From NCBI GenBank assembly GCA_022072085.1, contig JAJVII010000018.1:62001-126000 (forward strand): a stretch of DNA of 64,000 nt, in the 5' to 3' direction. The translations under genes and the position numbers were made by a program. The DNA is from Phycisphaerae bacterium (GTDB lineage Bacteria > Planctomycetota > Phycisphaerae > JAJVII01). Within the stretch, counting starts at the first letter, position 1. Every line of letters begins with the position of its first letter. Below the pieces are notes generated by a model. That model did not search any database. It had not been told where the DNA came from and saw only the letters and a program-made list of their open reading frames with translations. This document shows positions 33,907-42,516 of this stretch, piece by piece.

Positions 33907-36300
33907 TCAGGGCTTGATCCCGTCCAGCCGCAGCAGACCGGTGTAGGTCGACAGCCACATCCGCTGCGACTGGGGGCTCCACGACAGGCAGATGGGGTAG
34001 AAGATTTCGCGGACGTAGTAGCGCGGCTTGTCGCCGCCGGCGGCCCAGAGGAAGTTGCCCTGCGACTTGTCCATGTGGCCGGTCTTCTGGAGTTGCTTGA
34101 ACAGCCACGGAATCTTTTCGGCCGGCGGCGCCTTGGCCAGATCGTTCGGATCGGCCTTCGTCCAGTGCTGGCCGTCGAAGCCGGCGGCGTCCCAGTCCTC
34201 GCTCTTGAGGCCCGCCAGTTGCACGGGCATCGCTCCCAGGGCGGCCGGCTCGCTGGTCGCGAGGATCAAGTCCGGGCCGATGCGCACGATGCGGGTGATG
34301 CAGCGGTCATCAAGCACCACCTGCGGCTCGAACAGGCCGCTCTTCACGTCCAGCCGCGTGATCAGCCCGCGGTCCGAGCCGATGTAGACGTATTGCCCTT
34401 CGTCGAGGATCGCCGTCGCCCGCCAGTACCAGCGATGGGGCAGTTCGACGGTCTTGCGCCATCGGGCGGCCGCCTCGTCGAACCAGCCGATGCAGCCCTC
34501 GGTCAACGCCCAGGCTCGGCCGGCGGCGGCCAGCAGCCCCAGCACGTTGTCCTGCCCGATCGCCTCAAACGAAACGTCCTTGAGCATCGAGTCGCTGGCG
34601 ATCAGCTCGCCGTTGGAGATGTTGAGAATCTGCGGCTGCTCGCCCTGGAGGTCGAGCTGCTCGGGGGCGTGGACGAAGCCGGCCTGCCACGCACCGTCGG
34701 CCGGCCGCGACGCAACCTGGTTCACGCAAGGCCAGTACCCCCCGAAGAACGTCCGCGGGACCAACCGCGTGATCGCGAACAGCCGGTCGCCTGTGGGGCA
34801 CAGCTCGGTCATGCCCTGCGGGCAGATCGTGTCCGGCCGGCTGGCGCCGTCCTGGCCGCAGATCAGCCGCTTTTCCAGGTCCGGCGACGCCAGCGGGCAG
34901 GTCTGCCACCTGCCCTCGCTGAAGCGCAGCAGGACGAAGCCGGTCGGCTGGAGCACCTTCCGCTCGACGTAAGTCATGCCCGGGTGAACGCCGCGGGTGG
35001 CATACTTGCCCTCGACCGTCGCGACCCAGACGCCCTTGGCGTCGGCGGCCAGGCAGGCGGTGTTGGCCGTCGAGTGCCCGTCGATCGTGCCCAGGTCGGT
35101 CCACGCCCCCGACGCCAGGTCCATGCGGGCCAGTCCGCCGCCGGAGGGGTCCTCGCCCGCGGCGCCGGGCACGGGGTCGGCCGCCACCCACGCGGCCGCA
35201 TCGGTGAGCAGCAGTTGGGCGTATCGTCCGCGGCAGCCGGGCGGCGGAGTGTGCACCTCCGTCTTGCCCGTCGCCGGGTCGTAGTCGTTCAACCCGCGGG
35301 GGGTGAGGAACCACAGCTTGCCGGCGTGGGCCTTCATCGTGCAGGCGGCGACGGCCAGCTTCTTCCACGCGCCGTCGGCCAGTTCGTAGATGTCGCCGTA
35401 GCTGCCTGCGTAGAGGCGGTCGCCGATGGCCGTGGGGCTCTCGATCAGCCCGCCGACGCGTCGGTCCCAGTGCGGAACCCAGATGCCGTCGCTGACCAGC
35501 CGGGCGATCCGCCCCGCCGTCGGCAGGGCCGCGAGCTTCTCGGCCCTGAACGGTTTGCCCGTCAGTCGAAACGTCCCCGTGTCGGCGATCAGCCAGGCGG
35601 TCCCACCGGTGACGGCCAGGCGGCCATAGGCGAAGCGGACCTCGGGCACGTCGGCGATGCGGCCATCGGCGATGTCCATTATCGCCAGGCCGGCGCGGTG
35701 GGCGATCCAGAGCGTCGTGCCGTCGCTGGCGACCTGGTAGACCAGACGGTCGGGCAGGCCGTCGGCCAGCCCATAGGTCCTGACCAGCTTGCCGTCGCCC
35801 AGGCCGACCTGGAAGACGCGCGTGTCGCTGGCGGCCCACAGGCAGCGGGCGTCAGCCGACCACGTCGTCAGCCCCTCCTTCAGTGCGTAGTAGCGCCCGG
35901 TAACCGGCGTCGCCCCCTTGAGATCCTTGGGGTCAGCCGAGTTCACCGTCGCCGGCAGCACGACGCAGGCGTTGCAGCGGCTGTGCCGCCAAAGCTCGTG
36001 GGCCTCGGTCTTGTCCGACGCCGTGTAGCTGACCACCGTCAGCACCTTGCCGCCGTCGCGCTCGGTCACGACCGCGCGGACCTCGACGCTCTGGCCGCGC
36101 ATGACGTGCAGGCTCTGACTGCGCGGGTCGTCGGCCAGCCTGTAGACCGTGCCGTCGGAGGCCTTGAGGATCGGCGCCTTGTCCTGCGTGCCGATCTGAC
36201 CGCTGATCGAAACGGTCGCCGGCCCGGCCTGGTCGGCGGTCGCTATCGCCGGGACCATGAGGGCAAGAAGGAGGCAGAGCGGGAGGGCAAAGCGGCTCAT
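33907..36300 (-). CDS. Large exported propeller-like protein
   Basis: A 797-residue protein with a signal peptide (MSRFALPLCLLLALMVPAIATA). A small beta domain follows at about 30-110 (SISGQIGTQDKAPILKAS, VEVRAVVTERDGGKVLTVVS), and then one or two beta propellers whose blades show repeated short WxxD or GxxW motifs (DARCLWAASDTRVFQVGLGD, GTTLWIAHRAGLAIMDIADG, VYIGSDRGLITRLDV). There are no catalytic motifs. It resembles two-component-regulator propellers of sensor kinases, but there is no kinase domain. It lies upstream of, and probably in an operon with, the SpeE-like gene. AAAGGA sits eight bases before the ATG. Confidence 0.72.
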   Translation of the reverse strand: MSRFALPLCLLLALMVPAIATADQAGPATVSISGQIGTQDKAPILKASDGTVYRLADDPRSQSLHVMRGQSVEVRAVVTERDGGKVLTVVSYTASDKTEAHELWRHSRCNACVVLPATVNSADPKDLKGATPVTGRYYALKEGLTTWSADARCLWAASDTRVFQVGLGDGKLVRTYGLADGLPDRLVYQVASDGTTLWIAHRAGLAIMDIADGRIADVPEVRFAYGRLAVTGGTAWLIADTGTFRLTGKPFRAEKLAALPTAGRIARLVSDGIWVPHWDRRVGGLIESPTAIGDRLYAGSYGDIYELADGAWKKLAVAACTMKAHAGKLWFLTPRGLNDYDPATGKTEVHTPPPGCRGRYAQLLLTDAAAWVAADPVPGAAGEDPSGGGLARMDLASGAWTDLGTIDGHSTANTACLAADAKGVWVATVEGKYATRGVHPGMTYVERKVLQPTGFVLLRFSEGRWQTCPLASPDLEKRLICGQDGASRPDTICPQGMTELCPTGDRLFAITRLVPRTFFGGYWPCVNQVASRPADGAWQAGFVHAPEQLDLQGEQPQILNISNGELIASDSMLKDVSFEAIGQDNVLGLLAAAGRAWALTEGCIGWFDEAAARWRKTVELPHRWYWRATAILDEGQYVYIGSDRGLITRLDVKSGLFEPQVVLDDRCITRIVRIGPDLILATSEPAALGAMPVQLAGLKSEDWDAAGFDGQHWTKADPNDLAKAPPAEKIPWLFKQLQKTGHMDKSQGNFLWAAGGDKPRYYVREIFYPICLSWSPQSQRMWLSTYTGLLRLDGIKP

Positions 36301-36499
36301 GGCGTGTCCTTTCCGGGGCGTGAATCCAGCCGGCCCAACGCCGGCGATCAGCCGGCGCTTCTTGAGTTAGAATAACGCGTGGCCGTCGCGGGGCAATTCC
36401 GAATTGCCTCCCCCGTCGGCCCGCAACCGGGCGACCGGGCGCGTGTTCCAACAGGGTAGTCGCCGGCTGACCCACGTCCGCGCCATCGAAAGGCACGCC

Positions 36500-38662
36500 A
36501 TGAAGCACGCTTTGATTGCGGTAGCCGTGATGACCTGCGCCGCAGTCGCCCAGGCCGATCCGCCGCCCGCGGGCCACTGGCAGACCGTGTGGCAATACGC
36601 CTGGAAGGACCACGCCGCCGGCTTCGACCCGGAGAAGATTTCCGTGGTCGTCAACGTGGACCGCACGACCGGGGACGCCTACGTCGCCGGCTGGGGCATG
36701 GGCGTCTGGAAGAGCGTAGACGGCGGCGAGACCTTCGTCCGCATCGACGGCGAGAAGGTCACCGGCCCCAACTGCGGGCCGATCGCGGGCAACGCCCTAG
36801 TCGTCAGCCCCGAGGGTGGAAAGATGGCCCTGTTCAACATGAACAACCAGCCCGGCAAGTCGGGCTACTCGCTGGACGGCGGCAGGACGTGGCAGACGCT
36901 AGAGGACGTCGGGCGGAACTGGGATTTCGGCTCGATGGACTTCGCCAGCAGGACGATGATCGGGGCCCGGCACGAATTCAGCACGCTGCACGCCAGCCGC
37001 GACGGCGGACAGACCTGGACGCAACTGGACAAGTCGCGCGTCAGCCCGATGATCACAGGCCTGGGCGCAGTCGGCCCGGGGGTGCTGCTGGCGGCGACCG
37101 ATCGCCAGATCGAACGCAGCGCCGACCTGGGCAAGAGCTGGGAGAAGGTCTCGGACCTGGGCGCCTTTGGGCCGGTCCAAAGCCTCAAGGGCCGGCTCTG
37201 GCTGCTCTCGGGCCCGCGCGACAAGGGAGAGCGCCGGCTCATCGTCAGCGACGACAACGGCAAGACCTGGGCGGCGCAGGGCAGCCCGGTCCCGAAGCAC
37301 GCCTACTACGGGCCCTTCTTCGGCAAGGACGAGAGCCACGTCGTCGTCGTCACCGACGCCGGGTTCTACGAATCGACCGACGCCGGCAAGAGCTGGAAGC
37401 TGGCAGCCGGCCTGCCCGACAACCACCGCATCGACGGGTGGCAGAGCGGCGCCTGGGACCCGGTCCACGACGTGTTCTACGCGACCACGCGGCAGCGGGC
37501 GCTGATGGAGTTCCGCCGCGGCGGCAGGGACGTCGTCGCCGGCCCCGAGGCCCCCCTGCCCGATTCCAGACGCATGATCCACATCGAGTCCATCGGCGGG
37601 CGGCCCAGACTCCGCGTGCTCAACGTCTACGGCGTCGACGTCGTCGGCGACTACGTCTACGTCAGCTCCGAGGACGGCGTGGTCTACCTCAAGCGCGACG
37701 CAGCGACGGGCAAGCCCGAGCTGGTCGGCCAGGTCGGCGACCCGCGCGGCGGGACGGTCGGCATCTGCGGCGTCGGCCGTCGCGCCTACGCCGTCACGCC
37801 GCACGACGGGTACCGGCGGCTGAGCTGGCATGGCCTGTCGTGGTACGAGATGGACGCCGCGACCGGCAAGCCCACCCGCCAGCGCGAGGTCGAGTGCCCG
37901 GCGTCGCGGCTGATGATCGCCTCGCCCGACGGCCGCGACCTCTACCTGCGCTCCTGCCGCGACAAGCAGGACAAGCTGTTCTGGTATCGCGTCGGCGACG
38001 ACGGCCTGCCGGCCCGCGGCGGCGAGGTCGCCGGCAAGGGCATCGGCGCGTCAGCCCACAACGACTACCCCGGCCTGATGGTCATGTCGCCCGACGGGCG
38101 GTCCATCTACTGCGCGTCGGCCGACGACTACGCCGTCGCCGTCGTGCAGCGGCAGCCCGACGGGAAGATCGCCTACACCGGCAGCGTCGACCTGACGCCG
38201 GTGGCCAAGCGGATCGAGGGCAATGACGCATACCTCTGGCTGTCGCTGGCCGTCTCGCCCGACGGCAAATACCTCTACGCCGCGGTCCGCAACGGGCCGG
38301 ACGAGCAGAACTTCTACGGCATCTTCAAGCGCGACGCCAAGACTGGCGGCCTGACCTTCCAGGAGAGCGTCAGCGGGGTCAAGGATCCGCTGGCCAACCT
38401 CCGGGCGTGGTCGGTCCTATTCGACGCGGACGGGCGGACAGGCTGCCTCGGCAGCCTGGTCGGGCCGTTCATGACCTTCACCTATGACTCGGCCTGCGGC
38501 CATCTCACCGACGCCGCGGCCGTCAGGGGCACGCTCAATCACGGCTCGCTCTGGCTGGCCCGGGACCCGGCCGGCGTCTTCTACGCCGGCGGCGGCGACT
38601 ACGGCATCGCCGGCTGGATGCTGGACGTGATGAAAGCAACGCCGGCCGACGGAGCGAAGTGA
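36500..38662 (+). CDS. Exported protein with Asp-box propeller and lactonase-like propeller
   Basis: A 720-residue protein with a signal peptide (MKHALIAVAVMTCAAVAQA). The first half carries six Asp-box (BNR) motifs: SVDGGETF, SLDGGRTW, SRDGGQTW, SADLGKSW, SDDNGKTW and STDAGKSW, as in sialidase/VPS10-type propellers. The second half has YVTN/lactonase-type blades (VSPDGKYLYAAVRNGPDE, MSPDGRSIYCASADD). Asp-box folds occur in sialidases and xyloglucanases, but no catalytic Glu/Asp pair is clear. The ATG at 36500 follows GAAAGG and matches the signal peptide. The DUF4091 gene starts 95 bases downstream, so cotranscription is likely. Confidence 0.82.
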   Translation: MKHALIAVAVMTCAAVAQADPPPAGHWQTVWQYAWKDHAAGFDPEKISVVVNVDRTTGDAYVAGWGMGVWKSVDGGETFVRIDGEKVTGPNCGPIAGNALVVSPEGGKMALFNMNNQPGKSGYSLDGGRTWQTLEDVGRNWDFGSMDFASRTMIGARHEFSTLHASRDGGQTWTQLDKSRVSPMITGLGAVGPGVLLAATDRQIERSADLGKSWEKVSDLGAFGPVQSLKGRLWLLSGPRDKGERRLIVSDDNGKTWAAQGSPVPKHAYYGPFFGKDESHVVVVTDAGFYESTDAGKSWKLAAGLPDNHRIDGWQSGAWDPVHDVFYATTRQRALMEFRRGGRDVVAGPEAPLPDSRRMIHIESIGGRPRLRVLNVYGVDVVGDYVYVSSEDGVVYLKRDAATGKPELVGQVGDPRGGTVGICGVGRRAYAVTPHDGYRRLSWHGLSWYEMDAATGKPTRQREVECPASRLMIASPDGRDLYLRSCRDKQDKLFWYRVGDDGLPARGGEVAGKGIGASAHNDYPGLMVMSPDGRSIYCASADDYAVAVVQRQPDGKIAYTGSVDLTPVAKRIEGNDAYLWLSLAVSPDGKYLYAAVRNGPDEQNFYGIFKRDAKTGGLTFQESVSGVKDPLANLRAWSVLFDADGRTGCLGSLVGPFMTFTYDSACGHLTDAAAVRGTLNHGSLWLARDPAGVFYAGGGDYGIAGWMLDVMKATPADGAK

Positions 38663-38757
38663 CCGCCCCGTCCGCCCGCCGCCCGTAACCGGGAATCGGT
38701 GTCGGGGTTTCACCAGCATTGTCTTTCCCAATGCGGCCCACGGACCCGGAGCATCGC

Positions 38758-41322
38758 ATGACTCGACGCCTGATCGCTTCCCTTGCCACGATGCTCGTCC
38801 TGCTGCTCGCGGCCTCCGCCTCCGCCGACGACGCGGCCGCGCCGGACGGACGGACGCTGCTGACCGCCTCCAGCTACTGGCAGGCCTTCGCGGCGTGCAG
38901 CCCGCAGGTCGTCAGCCCCGACCTGGCCGCCGGCAAGGACTTCGCCAAGAACATCCACGCCTTCTTCGGCCGCGAGGCCGCCTCGCCCGCACCACCGGCC
39001 GACTGGGCCGGCGCCGACTTCGACGACGCCGCCTGGCTGCGGACGATGGGCCCGTTCAATTCGCTTCCGGACGGCTGCAAGGTGCTCTACCTCCGCCGCC
39101 GCCTCAACGTCGCCGACCCGGCGGCCGTCTCGAACCTGACGCTCTCGCTGGACTACGCCGGCGGCGCCGTCGTCTACCTCAACGGGCGCGAAGTCGCCCG
39201 CGCGGACATGCCGGCCGGACCCGTCGACGCGACGACGCCGGCGACCGTCTTTCCGCTGGAGGCGTTCGTCGAAGCCGACGGCGAGATGATCCCCGTGCCC
39301 TACAGCGTTTCGCAGCGGATTCAGAAAGGCGACAAGGAACTGGCCGCCCGCGTCGCCCGCCGCAAGCGGCATCTGGCCCCCACCGCCCTGCCCGCCGACG
39401 CCCTGCGCAAGGGCGCTAACGTGCTGGCAATCGAGCTGCACCGCAGCGATCTGCGCCCCGAGTTCGCCCTATGGGGCACGCGGCAGCTCAACGGCTGGCC
39501 TCAGATCGAACTGACCGGCGTGCGGCTGTCGGCTGACGGGACGGGCATCGCCCCGGCCGTCGCCAGGCCCGCCGGCGTGCAGGTCTGGAACGGGGACTGC
39601 CACCTCCGCACGCGGGTCGCCGAATACGGCGCAACCGGCACGGGCCCGGGGCCGATCACGCTGGCCGGCGCCCGCAACGGAACCTTCGCCGGCAAGGTGA
39701 TCGTCGGCTCGGACAAGGAGCTGGCCGCCGTTAAGGCCGAGCCCGGCGCGCTCGCGCGGGCCAACGGGCCGGGGACGATCCCGGCTGACGCGGTGCAGGT
39801 CCGCTACGCCGTGCCGACGGGCGCCGACAACAACGCCTGGCTGGAGCCGATGAGCCCAGCGGCCCCCGACAAGGTCGCCGTCGCCGGCGGGCACGGCGGC
39901 GGGGCGATGGTCGAGGTCTGGGTCATCGTCCGCGTGCCGGCCGACGCGGCCGCGGGCGACTACGCCGGCACGCTGGCGATGAGCGTCGGCGGCGCCAAGG
40001 TCGCCGACGTGCCGGTGAAGCTGCACGTGGCCGACTGGATCCTGCCGGCGCCGCGCGACTGGCACACCTTCACCGGCGTCTACCAGTCGCCGACCGACAT
40101 CTCCTACACCTACGACGAGCCGATGTGGAGCGAGCGTCACTGGAAGCTCGAAGAACGCAGCCTGTCGCTGGTCGGCGAACTGGGCAGCCAGATGGTCCAG
40201 ATTCCCGTCGTCGACATGACGCGGCTGGGCAACGAGGACGGCTGGCTGACGTGGGTGAAGAAGGACGACGGGTCGTACGACTACGACTGGACGGTGATCG
40301 ACCGCTACCTGGGGCTGGTGAAGAAGCACCTGGGCGCGCCGCGGTTCGTCGTGCTGCACGTCTACCACCCCAGCGGCTGGGGCGGGGACAAGACGCAGCA
40401 GGAGAACACCGTGACGGTGCTCGACCCGAAGACCGGGCAGAAGTCTCACGTCCAGGTCCCCGAGTTCGGCGGCGACGAGGGCAGGAAGTTCTGGACGCCG
40501 GTGATGGTCGGGCTGCGCGAGCACCTGGCCAAGGTCGGCATGGGCGACTCGCTGGTGATGGGCAGCCTGACCGAGGGCAACCCGCCGGACGCGGTGTTCA
40601 AGATGTTCGCCGACATCCTCGGGCCGGGCGTGCGATGGCTTCGGCTGAGCCACCGCCAGCAGGGCCGCCTGGAGCAGGCCGAACCCCTGCCCTCGGGCGG
40701 CCAGGTGTTGCCGCACGTCTTCACCTACGTGCCGGGCCTGCCCGATCCCGACGGGCCGGTTGTGCTGGTGAACAAGCCGTACTGGCCTCGCGTCGCGTAC
40801 TACCGCGACTGGGGCAAGAACAGTCGGCCGCTGATGGAGTTTCGGCTGACCGCGATGAACACGCTCTACCGGCGGCTGCCGGGGTTCACGCACCTGTGCC
40901 TGGATTTCTGGCCGGTCAAGCAGGGCCGGCGCGACCGTGGCGGGCTGCTGTGGGGCCGCTGGCCCCGCGCGGGCAACTACCCCGGCGACCCCGAGCCGAC
41001 CTGGCTGACCTGGCCGGCGCCCGACGGCGCCGAGCCGGTGGCCGCCTTCCACGCGATCCGCGAGGGCATGCAGGAGGCCGAGGCGTTCTGGGCGATCTCC
41101 GAGGCGCTGGAGAAGAACGCGGGCGGCCTGGGCGACGAACTGGCCGCCCGATGCCGCAAGGCGCTCCAGGACGAACTGAAGCTCTGCGCCTATCCCAGCC
41201 CTCTGCGGTGGAACTACCTGCACGACGGCCGAACGCCGTACACCTGGCAGGACCTTTCGCGCGACGCCTACGCGCTGGCCGGCGAGGTCGCCCGGGCCCA
41301 GGCCCCCGCGCCGGGCAAGTGA
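38758..41322 (+). CDS. Secreted DUF4091-type protein (paralogue B)
   Basis: An 854-residue exported protein with signal MTRRLIASLATMLVLLLAAS. It has the same plan as the genes at 2615-5242 and 58132-60753: FDDAAW, VVYLNGREVARADMPAGPV and ALRKGANVLAIELHRSD in the N-terminal sandwich, YNGTV-like AGTLAM and LPAPRDW in the middle, then KKDDGSYDYDWTVIDRYLGL and LHVYHPSGWGG. This copy keeps GSLTEGNPPD, the region where GH123-like enzymes have acidic residues, but catalysis is unproven. GGAG precedes ATG 38758. It converges with the UroD-family gene, 24 bases away. Confidence 0.82.
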   Translation: MTRRLIASLATMLVLLLAASASADDAAAPDGRTLLTASSYWQAFAACSPQVVSPDLAAGKDFAKNIHAFFGREAASPAPPADWAGADFDDAAWLRTMGPFNSLPDGCKVLYLRRRLNVADPAAVSNLTLSLDYAGGAVVYLNGREVARADMPAGPVDATTPATVFPLEAFVEADGEMIPVPYSVSQRIQKGDKELAARVARRKRHLAPTALPADALRKGANVLAIELHRSDLRPEFALWGTRQLNGWPQIELTGVRLSADGTGIAPAVARPAGVQVWNGDCHLRTRVAEYGATGTGPGPITLAGARNGTFAGKVIVGSDKELAAVKAEPGALARANGPGTIPADAVQVRYAVPTGADNNAWLEPMSPAAPDKVAVAGGHGGGAMVEVWVIVRVPADAAAGDYAGTLAMSVGGAKVADVPVKLHVADWILPAPRDWHTFTGVYQSPTDISYTYDEPMWSERHWKLEERSLSLVGELGSQMVQIPVVDMTRLGNEDGWLTWVKKDDGSYDYDWTVIDRYLGLVKKHLGAPRFVVLHVYHPSGWGGDKTQQENTVTVLDPKTGQKSHVQVPEFGGDEGRKFWTPVMVGLREHLAKVGMGDSLVMGSLTEGNPPDAVFKMFADILGPGVRWLRLSHRQQGRLEQAEPLPSGGQVLPHVFTYVPGLPDPDGPVVLVNKPYWPRVAYYRDWGKNSRPLMEFRLTAMNTLYRRLPGFTHLCLDFWPVKQGRRDRGGLLWGRWPRAGNYPGDPEPTWLTWPAPDGAEPVAAFHAIREGMQEAEAFWAISEALEKNAGGLGDELAARCRKALQDELKLCAYPSPLRWNYLHDGRTPYTWQDLSRDAYALAGEVARAQAPAPGK

Positions 41323-41346
41323 CGGCACAGCAGCCGGCGGCACGCA

Positions 41347-42435
41347 TCACCCCCGGGCCGCCTCGATCATCGCCACGACGTTTTCGACCGGCGTGTCGGC
41401 CTGGAGGTTGTGCGAGCCGCCCAGGATGAACCCGCCGTCGCAGCCGATCTGGTCGATCATCCGCCGGGTGTGGTCGGCCACCTGCTGCGGCGTTGCGTGG
41501 ATGAGGAAGTCCTGGATGTCCAGCCCGCCGTGGAAGGTCAGCTCGCGGCCAAACTCTCGCTTCAGTTCGAACGGGTCCATGCCCTCAGCCAGCGGCTGGA
41601 CGGGGTTGAGAATCTCCACGCCGATTTCGATCAGGTCGGGGATGATCGCCCGCACCGACCCGCAGCAGTGATAGCGGACCTTCGCGCCGAAGGAACGAAA
41701 CAGATCGCAGAACCGGGCGACCCGTGGCCTGATATGTCGCCGCCACATCGCCGGCGAGATCAGCAGGCCACGCTGGCTGGCGACGTCGTCGTTGTATTCG
41801 AAGATGACGAACTGCCCGCCGCCGGCCTGAAGCGTCCGACGGGCCCGCACGAGCAGGAAGTCGATGATGCGGTCCATCAGCCGGCAAGCCATCTCCGGCT
41901 CGCCGGCCAGGTCGGCCAGGAACAGGTCCATGCCCCGCACGAAGTGAGCGATCTCGAAGAAGCCGCGGCTGTGGCCGGCGGTCGCCTTGTCGCGCCCGTC
42001 GGCCAGGTCGGCTGCGATGCGGCCACAGTCCCAGTCGTCCGGCGACGGCCAGGGGTGGGCGTCGATGTCAGCCGCTGTCCGCGCCGCCGCCAGCGGCGGT
42101 CGGCCGGCCAGGTCGACGTAGCTGCCGAACGCCGTGCGGACCACCTTGAACGGCACGCGGTAGATGTCCAGGTAAAGCCCGTCGGCGGTGACTTCGACGG
42201 TGGGGTCGGCGTAGTGGATCGGCGACGCGGTCCGCCGGAACTCAGGTCGGACACCGGCGAAGTCGTAGCCGCACCATTCCAGCACGGCCGCGTCGTCGGC
42301 CAACCCCAGCCGGCTGCGCAGCGCCGCCAGCACCTCCGGGCAGAAGCGCGGGCCGATCGGCACGCGGTCGGGCCGGCGATGCTCGACCGCCGCCAGCACC
42401 CGCTGCCGCGAGGTCATTGAGGAGGGTTCCGTCAT
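41347..42435 (-). CDS. Uroporphyrinogen decarboxylase-family protein
   Basis: A 362-residue protein with a UroD-type TIM barrel. The start (SRQRVLAAVEHRRPDRVPIG) and the block YHCCGSVRAIIPDLIEIG then NPVQPLAEGMD are typical of the MtaA/CmuA/UroD superfamily. The HxC..CGS portion fits a zinc site of methyl-transferring members rather than haem synthesis, so it is not hemE by content. Members of this family often lie beside carbohydrate-degrading genes in planctomycetes and Lentisphaerae (from memory). GTG 42438 and ATG 42435 are adjacent; ATG is preferred because GGGAG lies eight bases before it. It follows the protease-like/WD40 gene by about 80 bases. Confidence 0.88.
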   Translation of the reverse strand: MTEPSSMTSRQRVLAAVEHRRPDRVPIGPRFCPEVLAALRSRLGLADDAAVLEWCGYDFAGVRPEFRRTASPIHYADPTVEVTADGLYLDIYRVPFKVVRTAFGSYVDLAGRPPLAAARTAADIDAHPWPSPDDWDCGRIAADLADGRDKATAGHSRGFFEIAHFVRGMDLFLADLAGEPEMACRLMDRIIDFLLVRARRTLQAGGGQFVIFEYNDDVASQRGLLISPAMWRRHIRPRVARFCDLFRSFGAKVRYHCCGSVRAIIPDLIEIGVEILNPVQPLAEGMDPFELKREFGRELTFHGGLDIQDFLIHATPQQVADHTRRMIDQIGCDGGFILGGSHNLQADTPVENVVAMIEAARG

Positions 42436-42516
42436 CACGCGTTCTCCCGGCCGGGCGCAGCCGTGCGGGCCATTTCCACAACCGGCAGCCGCGCCGCCGC
42501 CGCGGGCACGCCGGGG

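Noticed and set aside
32542-36375. A 1277-codon plus-strand frame opposite the SpeE-like and propeller genes
   Set aside because: It is arginine/glycine/alanine-rich without domains and is the antisense shadow of two well-supported genes, as happens in GC-rich DNA.
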